Notes: a model not told the origin generated them from the sequence alone. A stretch of DNA of 64,000 nucleotides from Streptacidiphilus sp. ASG 303 (GCF_020991365.1 NZ_JAJLRA010000024.1:1-64000), one strand, 5' to 3'; shown: positions 1-9,426, numbered from the stretch's first letter. Numbers and translations: made by a program.

Positions 1-616
1 GGTCCCCGCCGGGCCGCCCGCCGCCGGGCCCGCCGCCGCCGGGCCCGCCGCCGCCGGGGCCGCGGCCGCGGGGGCCGCGCCCGGCCGGCTGTCGGTCGCG
101 GCGAGCGAGTACGGCAGCCGCACCGTCGTCACCCTCACCAACACCGGTGCCCACAGCCTCTTCTGGCGGGCCGTCACCGACGCCTCCTGGCTCCGTCTCA
201 GCCGGGACTCCGGGGTGCTGGAGCCCGGGCAGCGGATCACCCTCATCGTCACGGTCGACCCCGACCGGGCGCCCCGCGGCCGCTGGACCGCCCACGTGGC
301 CCTGCAGCCCTCCGAGTCCGTCGTCACCCTGGAGGGCAGCGGCGGCCCGCGGCCGTCCCCCTCGGGCACGCACCGGCCCCCGACGCCGTCCTCCCCGCCG
401 TCCACCCCCGCGCCCTCGGGCGGCCCGACCGGGCGGCCCTCCCCCTCGGACGGCCCGCCGTCCTCCCCGGCGCCGCCGTCCCCGCAGCCGTCGGGCCCGG
501 CGCCCTCCTCCCCGGCGCCCTCCTCCCCGCCGGGGACGTCCGGGCCGTCCGGGCAGCCGTCGGGGACCGCGTCCCCGACGCCGTCCGGCTCCGGGACGGC
601 GCCCGGCACGGGCTGA
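1..616 (+). CDS. C-terminal part of a BACON-like beta-sandwich protein with Pro/Ser tail (5'-truncated)
   Basis: The window opens inside this gene, so its start and N-terminal part are not visible; the first complete codon begins at base 2 and the stop TGA is at 614-616. About 30 Pro/Ala/Gly residues lead into a segment of roughly 75 residues resembling a BACON/Ig-type beta-sandwich, with the stretch TLTNTGAHSLFWR, then SWLRLSRDSGVLEPGQ, then a V-T-V-D-P strand. The last 85 residues are almost only Pro, Ser, Gly and Thr and are probably disordered. BACON-like domains occur at the C-terminus of various actinobacterial multidomain proteins, so no function can be assigned from this fragment. Frame confidence is good; the family call is an inference. 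Confidence 0.6.
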   Translation, partial: VPAGPPAAGPAAAGPAAAGAAAAGAAPGRLSVAASEYGSRTVVTLTNTGAHSLFWRAVTDASWLRLSRDSGVLEPGQRITLIVTVDPDRAPRGRWTAHVALQPSESVVTLEGSGGPRPSPSGTHRPPTPSSPPSTPAPSGGPTGRPSPSDGPPSSPAPPSPQPSGPAPSSPAPSSPPGTSGPSGQPSGTASPTPSGSGTAPGTG

Positions 617-683
617 CGCCCCCGTGCCCGGCACCGGGGCGGCGGCGGCCGGTCCGCCCCGCGCCCGGCACCGGGCGGACCGC

Positions 684-1268
684 TCAGCCGCCCAGCAGGG
701 CGGCGAAGCCGTCCCGGGAGAGCAGCTCCAGCTCGTCCAGGGCCTCGCGGGCGCGGGCCGCGGCGGCGGGGTCGCGCTCCGCCAGGCCGCTCGCGAGGAA
801 CTCGTCCTCGTCCAGCCGCAGCGGCGCGGACCGGTCGGCCGGCAGCCACAGGTCCAGGTCGAGGTCGTGGACCACCACGGCGCCGTCCCGGACCGCCGCG
901 GGCCGGGTGACGTCGCAGTACCAGCCCTTCAGCGCCCCGCGCCCGTCGCGCACCTCCTTGACGGAGTACCAGCGGTCCCGCCAGTAGTGCTCGGTGAACA
1001 CGTCGCCCCGCTCGAACCGGACGAAGCCGAAGTCGCGGCTCGGCGGCCCCGCCCAGGGGGCCCGCACGGTGATCCGCGTCCCGTCGTCCCCGTCCACCAG
1101 GGCCGGGTAGCGGACGTCCGGCCGGGGGTGCTTCACCAGCAGGACCGTCACCTCGCTGCCGGGCGCCAGCCTCCCGGCCGCCCCCGCGCCGGGTCCGCCG
1201 GTCCCGCCGACGGCGGTGGCCTCGTCGGGGGCGGTGGTCCCGCCGGGGGCGGTGGTCTCGTCGGTCAC
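684..1268 (-). CDS. DUF402 domain protein (possible nucleotide phosphatase)
   Basis: A 194-residue protein. About 35 Thr/Ala/Gly-rich residues precede a DUF402 domain recognised by GDVFTEHYWRDRWYSV, the KGWYCDVTRPA motif and the acidic DLDLDLWL strand. Some DUF402 proteins, such as the Staphylococcus Ntdp enzyme, hydrolyse nucleoside di- and triphosphates using this Tyr/Asp cluster; whether this one does is inference. GTG at 1268 is preferred over a GTG at 1307 because AGGAGAG lies 6 nt before it. The gene follows the cysteine-rich protein gene on the same strand after 97 nt, so the two may be cotranscribed. Confidence 0.8.
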   Translation of the reverse strand: MTDETTAPGGTTAPDEATAVGGTGGPGAGAAGRLAPGSEVTVLLVKHPRPDVRYPALVDGDDGTRITVRAPWAGPPSRDFGFVRFERGDVFTEHYWRDRWYSVKEVRDGRGALKGWYCDVTRPAAVRDGAVVVHDLDLDLWLPADRSAPLRLDEDEFLASGLAERDPAAAARAREALDELELLSRDGFAALLGG

Positions 1269-1365
1269 GGTCGCTCTCCTCGCCTTCTGCGCCGGGTGCG
1301 TCCCCACGAGCCTGCGCGGCGCGGCGGCCGGGCCGCCACCGGTTTTCCGGCGCGGCGGCGCCCGC

Positions 1366-2205
1366 CTACCGCTCCGGGTCCGCCGGGTGGGGCGCCAGGG
1401 TCCGGTCGGCGCGGGCGGCGATCCGCTCCTCGCACAGCCCGGCCAGCACCGCGTACCCCTCGGGGCCCATCAGCTCGGTGAGTTCCGGCCGGTAGCCGAC
1501 GTACACCGGCTCGGAGCCGCCGTGCGCCTCCGGGCTGCCGGTGCACCACCAGTGCAGGTCGTGCCCGCCCGGCCCCCAGCCGCGGCGGTCGTACTCGCCG
1601 ATGGAGACCACCAGCACCCGGGTGTCGTCGGGCCGGTCCACCCACTCGTAGGTGCGCCGGATCGGCAGCTGCCAGCAGACGTCGGGCTTGGTCTCCAGCG
1701 GCTCGCGGCCCTCCTTGAGGGCGAGCGTGTGCAGGGCGCAGCCGGCGCCGCCGGGGAAGCCCGGCCGGTTGAGGAAGACGCAGGCGCCGTCGGCCCGGCG
1801 GGTCTGCCGGTCGCCGTCCTCGTCGAGCTGGGTGATGCCGCCGTCGAGCAGCACCGAGCCGTCCGGGCCGGTGCCCAGGTGGTGGTACTGCCACGTCTCG
1901 GGGGTCAGCCGGGCGGCGTGCTCCGCCACGCGCTGCTCGTCGTCCTCGTCGGACCAGTGGGCGCCCAGGGTGCAGCATCCGTCGGACTCGCCGCGGCCGG
2001 GGCGGATGCCGTGGCAGCCGCGGCCGAAGATGCAGGCCCAGCGGGAGGTCAGCCACGTCAGGTCGCAGCGGAAGACCTGGTCCTCGTCGGCCGGGTCGGG
2101 GAACTCCACCCACGCCCGGGGGAAGTCCAGCGGCACCTCGCGGCGGCGCGCCGCCCCCGTGCCGCGCGCGGTGCCGTGTCCCCGGTCCTTCTCTGCTGCT
2201 GCCAC
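1366..2205 (-). CDS. Cysteine-rich protein, possible metal-chelating (YkgJ-like) domain
   Basis: A 279-residue soluble protein, conserved in character but not assigned. It has many Cys: [40 protein letters not shown] and DVCWQLPI, spread like the clusters of YkgJ/zinc-or-iron-chelating proteins. Trp/His-rich stretches follow, such as [14 protein letters not shown]. No signal peptide or membrane segment is visible. The GTG start at 2205 sits 6 nt after a TAGGCT hexamer (minus strand), which suggests a leaderless message. Metal binding is inferred only from Cys spacing; a structural disulfide role cannot be excluded. Confidence 0.7.
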   Translation of the reverse strand: MAAAEKDRGHGTARGTGAARRREVPLDFPRAWVEFPDPADEDQVFRCDLTWLTSRWACIFGRGCHGIRPGRGESDGCCTLGAHWSDEDDEQRVAEHAARLTPETWQYHHLGTGPDGSVLLDGGITQLDEDGDRQTRRADGACVFLNRPGFPGGAGCALHTLALKEGREPLETKPDVCWQLPIRRTYEWVDRPDDTRVLVVSIGEYDRRGWGPGGHDLHWWCTGSPEAHGGSEPVYVGYRPELTELMGPEGYAVLAGLCEERIAARADRTLAPHPADPER

Positions 2206-2211
2206 GGGGCC

Positions 2212-2217
2212 AGCCTA
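2212..2217 (-). promoter_or_regulatory. -10 hexamer of a leaderless promoter
   Basis: TAGGCT on the minus strand ends 6 nt before the GTG at 2205, so transcription would start at or next to the start codon. No convincing -35 hexamer is seen. Confidence 0.5.
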
Positions 2218-2398
2218 TGCCCTGCCCGGGGGCGCGGATCGTCCCGTTAGCGGAGTGTTTGCCGGGCTTCCGCGGGACCTCCCGCCCGGGGCCCGGCCGG
2301 GGCCCCGCCGCAGCCGCCGGGGCGCGTGCGGCGCCCGTCCCGCCCGCGGACGCCCTCCCGGGGTCCGGGAACCCCTCCGACCTGCGCCGCCGTGCCGG

Positions 2399-2404
2399 TA
2401 GCGT
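2399..2404 (+). promoter_or_regulatory. -10 hexamer of a leaderless promoter
   Basis: TAGCGT lies 8 nt before the ATG at 2413, divergent from the -10 at 2212-2217. The purine stretch GGAG between hexamer and ATG could alternatively be a weak ribosome binding site. Confidence 0.45.
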
Positions 2405-2412
2405 GGAGCGCT

Positions 2413-3366
2413 ATGCGACTGGGCGTACTCGACGTGGGTTCCAACACCGTCCACTTCCTCGTGGTGGACGCGCACCGGGGTGCGTGCCCGATGCCCGCCT
2501 TCTCCTCCAAGGAGGAGCTGCGCCTCGCCGAACTGCTGGACGCGGACGGCGCCATCACCGCGGACGGCGTGCACCGCCTGGTCGCGGCCGTCGCCTCCGC
2601 GATGCGGGTCGCCGAGGACAAGGGCGTCGAGGACGTGCTCCCGTTCGCCACCTCCGCCGTCCGCGAGGCGGCCAACGGCGAGGAGGTGCTGGCCCGGGTC
2701 GAGCAGGAGACCGGCGTCGCGCTGCGGGTGCTCTCCGGCGGGGACGAGGCGCGGCTGACCTTCCTCGCCGCCCGCCGCTGGTTCGGCTGGTCCTCGGGCC
2801 GGCTGCTGGTCCTGGACATCGGCGGCGGCTCCCTGGAGATCGCCTGCGGCGTGGACGAGTCCCCCGACGTCGCCGTGTCGCTGCCGCTGGGGGCGGGCCG
2901 GCTCACCTCCGGGCGGCTGCCCGGCGACCCGCCGAGCCCGGAGGACGTGCGGGAGGTGCGGCGCCAGGTCCGCGCCGAGATCGCCCGGGTCGTGGGCGGC
3001 GTCTCCCGGCTCGGGCCGCCCGGGCACACGGTCGCCACCTCCAAGACGTTCAAGCAGCTCGCCCGGATGACCGGCGCGCCCCGCTCCGAGGCCGGCCCCT
3101 ACGTGCCGAGGCGCCTCACCAAGGCCGGCCTCGACGAGTGGCTGCCGAGGATCGCCACGATGACGGAGGCCGAGCGCGCCCGCATACCCGGGGTCTCCGA
3201 GGGCCGGGCCCGGCAGCTCCTCGCGGGGGCGCTGGTCGCCGACGCCGCCATGGACCTCTTCGGGCTGGAGGAGGTCGACATCTGCCCCTGGGCGCTGCGC
3301 GAGGGCGTCATCCTGCGGCGCCTGGACATGATGACGGAGACGGGCACCGGGTCGGGCGACGTGTGA
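2413..3366 (+). CDS. Ppx/GppA family phosphatase
   Basis: A 317-residue member of the exopolyphosphatase/guanosine pentaphosphate phosphohydrolase family of the ASKHA fold. Phosphate-binding loop 1 is at the N-terminus ([15 protein letters not shown]), and the second glycine-rich loop [15 protein letters not shown] lies near residue 130. The family hydrolyses polyphosphate or converts pppGpp to ppGpp, linking it to phosphate and stringent responses. Its length equals the short actinobacterial Ppx forms, which lack the C-terminal HD-like domain of the roughly 500-residue enterobacterial enzymes. The start chosen is the ATG directly before the conserved N-terminal strand. Substrate preference cannot be read from sequence. 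Confidence 0.9.
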   Translation: MRLGVLDVGSNTVHFLVVDAHRGACPMPAFSSKEELRLAELLDADGAITADGVHRLVAAVASAMRVAEDKGVEDVLPFATSAVREAANGEEVLARVEQETGVALRVLSGGDEARLTFLAARRWFGWSSGRLLVLDIGGGSLEIACGVDESPDVAVSLPLGAGRLTSGRLPGDPPSPEDVREVRRQVRAEIARVVGGVSRLGPPGHTVATSKTFKQLARMTGAPRSEAGPYVPRRLTKAGLDEWLPRIATMTEAERARIPGVSEGRARQLLAGALVADAAMDLFGLEEVDICPWALREGVILRRLDMMTETGTGSGDV

Positions 3367-3580
3367 AGGGACGACCCCCTGAGGTCCGTGCCACGGGTCA
3401 CCGGCGGGCGCCGGGGGCAGGAGCACGGGGCCGGGGCCGGTGCGAGCCCGGACCCGGCGGCAGGAGAGACCCTCGACGACTCGGCGGCATACGCATGACC
3501 GGACCATCCGAGGCCCCGGACGGGGCCGCAGCACCCCCGACCGGCGGCCGGGCGGGGTCCCGCGGCGCACGGGAGCCGCA

Positions 3581-3586
3581 TAGTCT
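3581..3586 (+). promoter_or_regulatory. -10 hexamer of a leaderless promoter
   Basis: TAGTCT lies 7 nt before the GTG at 3594. It supports that GTG as translation start rather than the in-frame ATG at 3495. Confidence 0.5.
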
Positions 3587-3593
3587 GTCTTCC

Positions 3594-5156
3594 GTGGCGG
3601 ACCCAGCGGACCAGGACACGGCGGGGCCGGACCGCGACGCCCCGGACCGGCGGGGTCCGGCCGGCGACGGCCCGGTCCCGGGCGGCCCCGACAGCGGCGG
3701 CCCCGACAGCGGCGGCCCCGGCACGGACGGCCCCGACACCGAGGCGCGGCGCGCGGCCCGCGCCGCCCGGCGCGTGGTGGCCAAGCGCGCCGCCGCGACC
3801 CGGGAGGTCGCGGGCGCGGCCCTGGAGGCCGCCCGCGCCCGCCGGGCCGCCGCCCGGCGCGGTACGGAGTCCGCGGACGACGCGGCCGCCGACGCCGGCG
3901 GCCGGCCGCACGGCACCGGCGTAACCGGCGGCGCCGGACGGGGCCCGGTGAAGCAGGCCGCCGCCGCCCGGCAGGCCGCCGTGAAGCAGGCCGCGGTGAA
4001 GCAGACCGCCGCCGTGAAGCGGGCCGCCGCGAAGGCCGCCGACGCCGCGCGCGCGGCGCGGGCGGTCGCGCTCCCCGGCGCCGCCGGGTCCGCGGCGACC
4101 CCGGCGGCCGCCGCCCCGGCGCCCGCGCCCGCGCCGCCCCCGGACAGCGGCACCCCCGCCGCCACCGCCTCCGACCGCCCCGCCGGCACGGCCGTCGCGC
4201 CCGGCACCCTGCGCGGCCCCGACGGGCGGTCCCTGCCGCAGCCGCCGGGCCTCCTCGGACCGGCACCGGAATCGGCACCCGCACCCGCACCGGCCGGCCG
4301 CCCCGCCGCGACCGCCGCCCCCCGCCCCCCCGCCGCCCCCGCCCCGGCCGGCGGCCGCGGGCCGGGCGCCAGGGTCGCCCTCTCCACCGCCTCGGTCTAC
4401 CCGGAGAACACCGCCGCCGCCTTCGAGGCCGCCGCCCGCCTCGGCTACGACGGCGTCGAGGTCATGGTGTGGACCGACCCGGTCAGCCAGGACATCGAGG
4501 CGCTGCGCCGCCTCTCCGACGACCACGGCGTCCCGATCCTGGCCGTGCACGCCCCCTGCCTGCTCATCACGCAGCGGGTGTGGAGCACCGACCCGTGGAC
4601 CAAGCTGGAGCGCGCCCGCGCCGCCGCCGAGAAGCTGGGCGCGGGGACCGTGGTGGTCCACCCGCCGTTCCGCTGGCAGCGGCAGTACGCCCGCGAGTTC
4701 GTCGAGGGCGTGTGGCGGATGGCGGACGAGACCGACGTCCGGTTCGCGGTGGAGAACATGTACCCGTGGCGCTACCGCGACCGCGAGGTCCTCGCGTACG
4801 CGCCGGGCTGGGACCCCACGGACGAGGACTACCGGCACTTCACCGTCGACCTCTCCCACGCCGCCACCTCCCGGGTCGACGCCCTGGCCATGGTGGACCG
4901 CATGGGCGACCGGCTGGCGCACGTCCACCTCGCCGACGGCAGCGGCTCGGCCAAGGACGAGCACCTCATCCCCGGCCGCGGCACCCAGCCCTGCGCCGAG
5001 CTGCTGGACCGCCTGTCCGCCGGCGGCTTCGACGGCCACGTCGTCCTGGAGGTCAACACCCGCCGCGCCGCGACCCCCGACGAGCGCGAGGCCGACCTGG
5101 CGGAGGCGCTGGCCTTCACGCGCAAGCACCTCGCCCCCTCGGCGCACGTAGGCTGA
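3594..5156 (+). CDS. Sugar phosphate isomerase/epimerase-type TIM barrel with H1-like basic extension
   Basis: A 520-residue protein in two parts. Residues from about 259 to the end form an AP-endonuclease-2/xylose-isomerase-like TIM barrel: [70 protein letters not shown] and [10 protein letters not shown], with His, Glu and Asp residues that bind divalent metal in this fold. Residues 1-258 are low complexity: an acidic Gly/Pro/Asp repeat ([10 protein letters not shown]), an Ala/Arg-rich helix, a Lys/Ala segment around residues 119-158 ([18 protein letters not shown]) and a Pro/Ala linker. The Lys/Ala segment resembles the tail of actinobacterial histone-like proteins. An in-frame ATG at 3495 would add 33 residues, but the -10 at 3581 favours the GTG. 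The exact substrate is unknown. Confidence 0.85.
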   Translation: MADPADQDTAGPDRDAPDRRGPAGDGPVPGGPDSGGPDSGGPGTDGPDTEARRAARAARRVVAKRAAATREVAGAALEAARARRAAARRGTESADDAAADAGGRPHGTGVTGGAGRGPVKQAAAARQAAVKQAAVKQTAAVKRAAAKAADAARAARAVALPGAAGSAATPAAAAPAPAPAPPPDSGTPAATASDRPAGTAVAPGTLRGPDGRSLPQPPGLLGPAPESAPAPAPAGRPAATAAPRPPAAPAPAGGRGPGARVALSTASVYPENTAAAFEAAARLGYDGVEVMVWTDPVSQDIEALRRLSDDHGVPILAVHAPCLLITQRVWSTDPWTKLERARAAAEKLGAGTVVVHPPFRWQRQYAREFVEGVWRMADETDVRFAVENMYPWRYRDREVLAYAPGWDPTDEDYRHFTVDLSHAATSRVDALAMVDRMGDRLAHVHLADGSGSAKDEHLIPGRGTQPCAELLDRLSAGGFDGHVVLEVNTRRAATPDEREADLAEALAFTRKHLAPSAHVG

Positions 5157-5210
5157 GGCACGACCGCGGGGAGCACCGCGGCGGACGCCGCAGGGGAAGG
5201 GGACGGGCGG

Positions 5211-6083
5211 ATGGGAGCCAACGGAGGGGCTGACCTCGCCTCCTCCTTCGGGGCGGTCGCGGCCGAGTACGACGCCGCCCGGCCCTCCTACCCCGCTGCG
5301 CTCCTCGACGCCGTCGAGGAGCTGGCGGGCCGCCCGCTGGCCGGCGCCGACGTGCTGGACGTGGGGGCGGGCACCGGCATCTCCGCCCGCGCCCTGCTGG
5401 CCCGCGGCGCCCGCGTCACCGCCGTCGAGCCCACCGCGGGCATGGCCGGGCGGCTGCGCGCGGTCAGCCCGGGGCTGCCGCTGGTGCGCGCCGACGGCAA
5501 CGCCCTGCCGTTCCGCGACTCCTCCGCGGACCTCGTCACCTACGCCCAGGCCTTCCACTGGACCGACCCGGCGCGCTCGGTGCCCGAGGCGGTCCGGGTG
5601 CTGCGGCCCGGCGGCGCGCTGGCGCTGTGGTGGAACCTCAAGGACCGCGGGGTCCCGTGGGTGCGGGAGCAGTCCGCCCGGATGCGCGCGGCCTGCCCGC
5701 GGTACCACGGGCACCGGCCGTACGGCGGGTCCCCGGAGGACCTGTCCCGCTCCGGCCTGCGGGTCTCCACCGCCGCGGTCCGCTGGGAGCGCCGGGTGCC
5801 GCTCGGGACCGCCCTGCTGGACCAGGCGTCGCGCTCGTACGTGGCGGTGCTCGCCCCCGCGGACCGGGAGCGGCTGCTGGCCGCCGAGCGGGAGGCGCTG
5901 CTGGCTGCGTTCCCCGACGGCGTGGTCGTGGAGCCGTACGTGGTGGAGCTCGTGGTCGGCGTCGCCGCCGGTGCCGGTGCCGGTGCCGGTGCCGTGGACG
6001 GGAGCGCCGACGGGAGCGCCGACGGGGACGCCGACGGGAGCGCCGACGGGAGTGCGAACGCGGACGGGGGTGCGCGCCGGTGA
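5211..6083 (+). CDS. Class I SAM-dependent methyltransferase
   Basis: A 290-residue Rossmann-fold methyltransferase of the Methyltransf_11 type. The SAM-binding motif I is [16 protein letters not shown] near residue 45, followed by the acidic end of beta-2 ([10 protein letters not shown]) and the motif [14 protein letters not shown]. The substrate is not predictable. The C-terminus carries Gly/Ala dipeptides, then a repeat of Asp-Gly-Ser-Ala units encoded by near-identical 12-bp repeats around 5997-6060, probably disordered. The start ATG has GGGGAAGGGGAC upstream. Its stop overlaps the next start by 4 bp (GTGA), so the TetR regulator is translationally coupled to it. Confidence 0.9.
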   Translation: MGANGGADLASSFGAVAAEYDAARPSYPAALLDAVEELAGRPLAGADVLDVGAGTGISARALLARGARVTAVEPTAGMAGRLRAVSPGLPLVRADGNALPFRDSSADLVTYAQAFHWTDPARSVPEAVRVLRPGGALALWWNLKDRGVPWVREQSARMRAACPRYHGHRPYGGSPEDLSRSGLRVSTAAVRWERRVPLGTALLDQASRSYVAVLAPADRERLLAAEREALLAAFPDGVVVEPYVVELVVGVAAGAGAGAGAVDGSADGSADGDADGSADGSANADGGARR

Positions 6084-6694
6084 GCGCGGAGGAGGCGCCG
6101 GCCCGCCGCCGCGGCCGCCCGGCGGGCTCGCGGGCCGGGGCGCCGCGGACCCGGGAGGCGATCCTGGCCGCCGCCCGGTCGGAGTTCGCCGCCCGCGGCT
6201 ACGCCAAGGCGTCGATCCGCGGCATCGCCCGGGCGGCAGGGGTGGACCCGGCACTGGTCCACCACCACTTCGGCAGCAAGGAGCAGCTCTTCGCCGCCGC
6301 ACTGGAGATCACCTTCGCCCCGGCGCTGATGGTCCACGACGCGGTGGCGGGCGGCCCCGAGGGGGTGGGGGAGCGGCTGGCCCGCTCCTTCCTGTCGCTC
6401 TGGGAGCAGCCGGAGGTCCGGGAGCGGCTGATCGCCGTCATCCGCTCGGCCCTGACGGAGGACCAGGCCACGGTCATGCTCAGGGAGTTCGTCTCCCGCG
6501 AGCTGATGGAGCGGATCGCGGCCGGACTGGACGTCCCCGAGCCGCGGCTGCGGGCCGAGCTGGCCGCCTCCCACATGGTCGGCCTCGCGCTCGCCCGGTA
6601 CGTGATCCGGGTGGAGCCGCTGGCCTCGGCCGACCCGGAGGAGCTGGTCCGGCTGGTCGCGCCGGTGCTGCAGCGCTACCTCACGGAGCGCTGA
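6080..6694 (+). CDS. TetR family transcriptional regulator
   Basis: A 204-residue regulator. A basic N-terminal arm ([12 protein letters not shown]) precedes the TetR helix-turn-helix at about residues 25-70: [20 protein letters not shown], then [20 protein letters not shown], then [10 protein letters not shown]. The remainder is the ligand-binding helical domain. The GTG start overlaps the methyltransferase stop, so the two are one operon. A 12-bp inverted repeat 77 nt after its stop, in front of ilvD, is a possible target, but the ligand and regulon are unknown. Confidence 0.92.
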   Translation: MSAEEAPARRRGRPAGSRAGAPRTREAILAAARSEFAARGYAKASIRGIARAAGVDPALVHHHFGSKEQLFAAALEITFAPALMVHDAVAGGPEGVGERLARSFLSLWEQPEVRERLIAVIRSALTEDQATVMLREFVSRELMERIAAGLDVPEPRLRAELAASHMVGLALARYVIRVEPLASADPEELVRLVAPVLQRYLTER

Positions 6695-6770
6695 CCCCCG
6701 CCCGCGCCCCCGCCGCGCACCCCGCGCCCCCGCGGCCCGGCCCGCGCCCTCCCGCGCCGCGACGCGGTCC

Positions 6771-6799
6771 CGCCATCCGGACGCCATGTCCGGATGGCG
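6771..6799. promoter_or_regulatory. Perfect 12-bp inverted repeat upstream of ilvD
   Basis: CGCCATCCGGAC, a 5-nt spacer, then GTCCGGATGGCG. It lies between the TetR gene and ilvD and overlaps the predicted ilvD -35 region. There is no T-tract after it. It could be an operator (length and spacing suit a TetR-type dimer) or a terminator hairpin of the upstream operon. Confidence 0.6.
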
Positions 6800-6817
6800 G
6801 CGCCGGAGGCGTACGCT
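6789..6817 (+). promoter_or_regulatory. Candidate ilvD promoter
   Basis: TCCGGA (6789-6794), a 17-nt spacer and TACGCT (6812-6817). The -10 is typical for Streptomyces vegetative promoters; the -35 is poor and lies inside the inverted repeat. The predicted leader is about 98 nt. Confidence 0.35.
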
Positions 6818-6921
6818 CGACCGTCACGGACCCGGTGCGCCCCACCGGTCCGCAGAAGCCGCAGAGCAGGACCGCCCGCGTCGCACACACCGCCGCCGCG
6901 GCGCGAAGGGAGTGGAGCACC

Positions 6922-8781
6922 GTGCCCGAGCTGAGGTCGCGTACCGTCACCCACGGCCGCAACATGGCGGGCGCCCGGGCCCTCATGCGGGCCTCCGGCG
7001 TGGACAGCCGGGACATCGGCAAGCCGATCGTCGCGGTGGCCAACAGCTTCACCGAGTTCGTGCCCGGCCACACCCACCTCCAGCCGGTCGGCCGGATCGT
7101 CTCCGAGGCGGTCAAGGCGGCCGGGGCCGTCCCCCGCGAGTTCAACACCATCGCGGTCGACGACGGCATCGCCATGGGCCACGGCGGCATGCTCTACTCG
7201 CTGCCGTCCCGCGACCTGATCGCCGACTCGGTCGAGTACATGGTCAACGCGCACTGCGCGGACGCCCTGATCTGCATCTCCAACTGCGACAAGATCACCC
7301 CGGGCATGCTCATGGCCGCGCTGCGCCTGAACATCCCGACCGTCTTCGTCTCCGGCGGCCCCATGGAGGCCGGCCGGGCGACCCTGGTCGACGGCACCGT
7401 CCGCAAGCTCGACCTGATCAACGCCATCTCCGACGCGGTCAACGAGGACGTCTCCGACGAGGACATCCTCCGCATCGAGGAGAACGCCTGCCCCACCTGC
7501 GGCTCCTGCTCGGGCATGTTCACCGCCAACTCGATGAACTGCCTCACCGAGGCCATGGGCCTCTCGCTGCCCGGCAACGGCTCGGTGCTCGCCACCCACA
7601 CCGCCCGCCGGGACCTGTACGAGCGGGCCGGCCGCACCGTCGTCGACCTCACGCGGCGCTACTACGGGCAGGACGACGCCACCGTGCTGCCCCGCTCGAT
7701 CGCCACCCGCGCCGCCTTCGACAACGCCATGGCCCTCGACATCGCCATGGGCGGCTCCACCAACACCATCCTCCACCTGCTCGCCGCCGCCCAGGAGGCC
7801 GAGCTGGACTACGGGCTCGCCGACATCGACGCCGTCTCCCGCCGCGTCCCCTGCCTGGCCAAGGTCGCCCCGAACGTCGCCCCCGGCGGCACCTACTACA
7901 TGGAGGACGTCCACCGGGCCGGCGGCATCCCCGCGATCCTCGGCGAGCTGTACCGCGCCGGGCTGCTCGACGAGGACGTCCACACCGTCCACAGCCCCTC
8001 GCTCGCCGACTGGCTGAAGACCTGGGACGTGCGCGGCGGCTCGCCCTCCGCCGAGGCCGTCGAGCTGTGGCACGCCGCCCCCGGCTGCGTCCGCTCCGCG
8101 ACCGCCTTCTCCCAGTCCGAGCGCTGGGACTCGCTGGACACCGACGCCGCGAACGGCTGCATCCGCGACGCCGCGCACGCCTACTCGAAGGACGGCGGCC
8201 TCGCCGTGCTCCGGGGCAACCTCGCCGAGGACGGCTGCGTGGTGAAGACCGCGGGCGTCGACGAGTCCATCTGGACCTTCTCCGGGCCGGCCGTGGTCTG
8301 CGAGTCCCAGGAGGAGGCCGTCGACAAGATCCTGGCCAAGCAGATCAAGGCCGGCGACGTCGTCGTCATCCGCTACGAGGGCCCCCGGGGCGGCCCCGGC
8401 ATGCAGGAGATGCTCTACCCGACCTCCTTCCTCAAGGGCCGGGGCCTCGGCAAGTCCTGCGCGCTGGTCACCGACGGGCGCTTCTCCGGCGGCACCTCGG
8501 GCCTGTCCATCGGCCACGCCTCCCCGGAGGCGGCGTCCGGCGGCACCATCGCCCTGGTCGAGGACGGCGACACGATCTCCATCGACATCCCGAACCGCTC
8601 CATCCGGCTCGAGGTCCCCGACGAGGAGCTGGCCGCGCGCCGCGCCCGGCTGGAGGCGTCCGGCGGCTACCGGCCGAAGGACCGGCAGCGGCAGGTCTCG
8701 GCGGCGCTGCGCGCCTACGCGGCCATGGCCACCTCGGCGGACCGCGGCGCGGTCCGCGACCTGTCCCGGCTGGAGGGCTGA
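6922..8781 (+). CDS. ilvD: Dihydroxy-acid dehydratase
   Basis: A 619-residue IlvD, the normal length for the family. It dehydrates 2,3-dihydroxy-isovalerate and 2,3-dihydroxy-3-methylvalerate to the 2-keto acids in valine and isoleucine synthesis, using an iron-sulfur cluster and Mg2+. Cluster cysteines are visible in NCDKITPGM and in [19 protein letters not shown]; the Mg/active-site loops [14 protein letters not shown] and [20 protein letters not shown] are intact. The GTG start fits the conserved N-terminus ([13 protein letters not shown]), and GGGAGTGGAG lies upstream. It stands alone, away from other ilv genes, as is common in Streptomyces. Confidence 0.97.
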   Translation: MPELRSRTVTHGRNMAGARALMRASGVDSRDIGKPIVAVANSFTEFVPGHTHLQPVGRIVSEAVKAAGAVPREFNTIAVDDGIAMGHGGMLYSLPSRDLIADSVEYMVNAHCADALICISNCDKITPGMLMAALRLNIPTVFVSGGPMEAGRATLVDGTVRKLDLINAISDAVNEDVSDEDILRIEENACPTCGSCSGMFTANSMNCLTEAMGLSLPGNGSVLATHTARRDLYERAGRTVVDLTRRYYGQDDATVLPRSIATRAAFDNAMALDIAMGGSTNTILHLLAAAQEAELDYGLADIDAVSRRVPCLAKVAPNVAPGGTYYMEDVHRAGGIPAILGELYRAGLLDEDVHTVHSPSLADWLKTWDVRGGSPSAEAVELWHAAPGCVRSATAFSQSERWDSLDTDAANGCIRDAAHAYSKDGGLAVLRGNLAEDGCVVKTAGVDESIWTFSGPAVVCESQEEAVDKILAKQIKAGDVVVIRYEGPRGGPGMQEMLYPTSFLKGRGLGKSCALVTDGRFSGGTSGLSIGHASPEAASGGTIALVEDGDTISIDIPNRSIRLEVPDEELAARRARLEASGGYRPKDRQRQVSAALRAYAAMATSADRGAVRDLSRLEG

Positions 8782-8834
8782 GGCCCGTGCCGTCCCGGGC
8801 CCGGGGCGGCACGGCACGGAGCACCGGCGGGGCC

Positions 8835-8869
8835 GGGGGGGGCGCCGGCCCCCCCGCCCCCCCCCCCCC
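8835..8869. repeat. Homopolymer region: G8 and C13 tracts
   Basis: Eight G at 8835-8842, then a C-rich block ending in 13 consecutive C at 8857-8869. The G8 tract and the first C7 tract could form a hairpin that ends ilvD transcription. The C13 tract lies 19 nt before the next start codon. Confidence 0.7.
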
Positions 8870-8875
8870 GTCGGG

Positions 8876-8881
8876 GACAAT
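8876..8881 (+). promoter_or_regulatory. -10 hexamer of a leaderless promoter
   Basis: GACAAT, 7 nt before the GTG at 8889, directly after the C13 tract that would occupy the spacer region. Confidence 0.4.
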
Positions 8882-8888
8882 CGGCCCC

Positions 8889-9407
8889 GTGACCGCCGAC
8901 CGCGCCCCCGCCGCCCCGACCGACGCCCCCCGGCCGGAACCCGTCCGCTTCTTCGGCACCTCCTGGGCTGACCGCGGCCCCGGCTACGCGCTGCGGCGCG
9001 CCGCCGTCGCCGCCGGGGCGCTGGCCGCGCTCGCGGCGGGCCTCCTGGCGCTGTCGCTCGCCCTCTCCGCCTTCACCGGCGGTCCCCTCCTCGACGTGCT
9101 GCTCGCGGCCGCCGTCGGCGGCTGCTCGCTGATGGCGGGGCTGCGCACCTGGCGGACCCTGTCCCGGGGCCGGGACGCGCTGGACGGCTGGATGGCCGAC
9201 GACCGTGCGCTCGCCCCGATCATGGTCGTCGGCTTCGCGGGCACCCTGGCCGCGTACGCCGTCCGCAGCCTCGTCGAGGCGCCCGGCGAGGGCGTCGCCC
9301 GCGCCCGCCACGAGGCGGCCCTCGCCGCCCACGCGCGCCGCCGCACCCCCCGCGGCGGCCGTCCCGGCGCCCGCCGCGCGCCGGGAGGGCGCCGGCCCCG
9401 CCGCTGA
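8889..9407 (+). CDS. Small membrane protein, unknown function
   Basis: A 172-residue protein. A short conserved-looking lead (PVRFFGTSWADRGPGYALRR) is followed by two hydrophobic segments at roughly residues 39-58 and 65-82, a cytosolic loop, and a third hydrophobic stretch near residues 103-118 (APIMVVGFAGTLAAYAV). The basic C-terminus (RRTPRGGRPGARRAPGGRR) predicts a cytosolic end. GTG 8889 is supported by the -10 7 nt upstream. It converges with the next gene, leaving only 19 nt between the two stop codons. I recognise no functional family. Confidence 0.75.
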   Translation: MTADRAPAAPTDAPRPEPVRFFGTSWADRGPGYALRRAAVAAGALAALAAGLLALSLALSAFTGGPLLDVLLAAAVGGCSLMAGLRTWRTLSRGRDALDGWMADDRALAPIMVVGFAGTLAAYAVRSLVEAPGEGVARARHEAALAAHARRRTPRGGRPGARRAPGGRRPRR

Positions 9408-9426
9408 GCCGCGGCCCGGCCCCCGC

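Noticed and set aside
147-1481. A 444-codon plus-strand frame over the truncated gene and DUF402 gene
   Set aside because: Composition is Arg/Pro/Gly/Ala only, no ribosome binding site, and it runs antisense through a gene with a recognisable domain.
2215-6302. Very long antisense reading frames (691 and 1067 codons) opposite the Ppx, isomerase and methyltransferase genes
   Set aside because: They read as Arg/Pro/Gly-rich sequence without domains and mirror the third-position GC bias of the plus-strand genes; typical shadow frames of 75% GC DNA.
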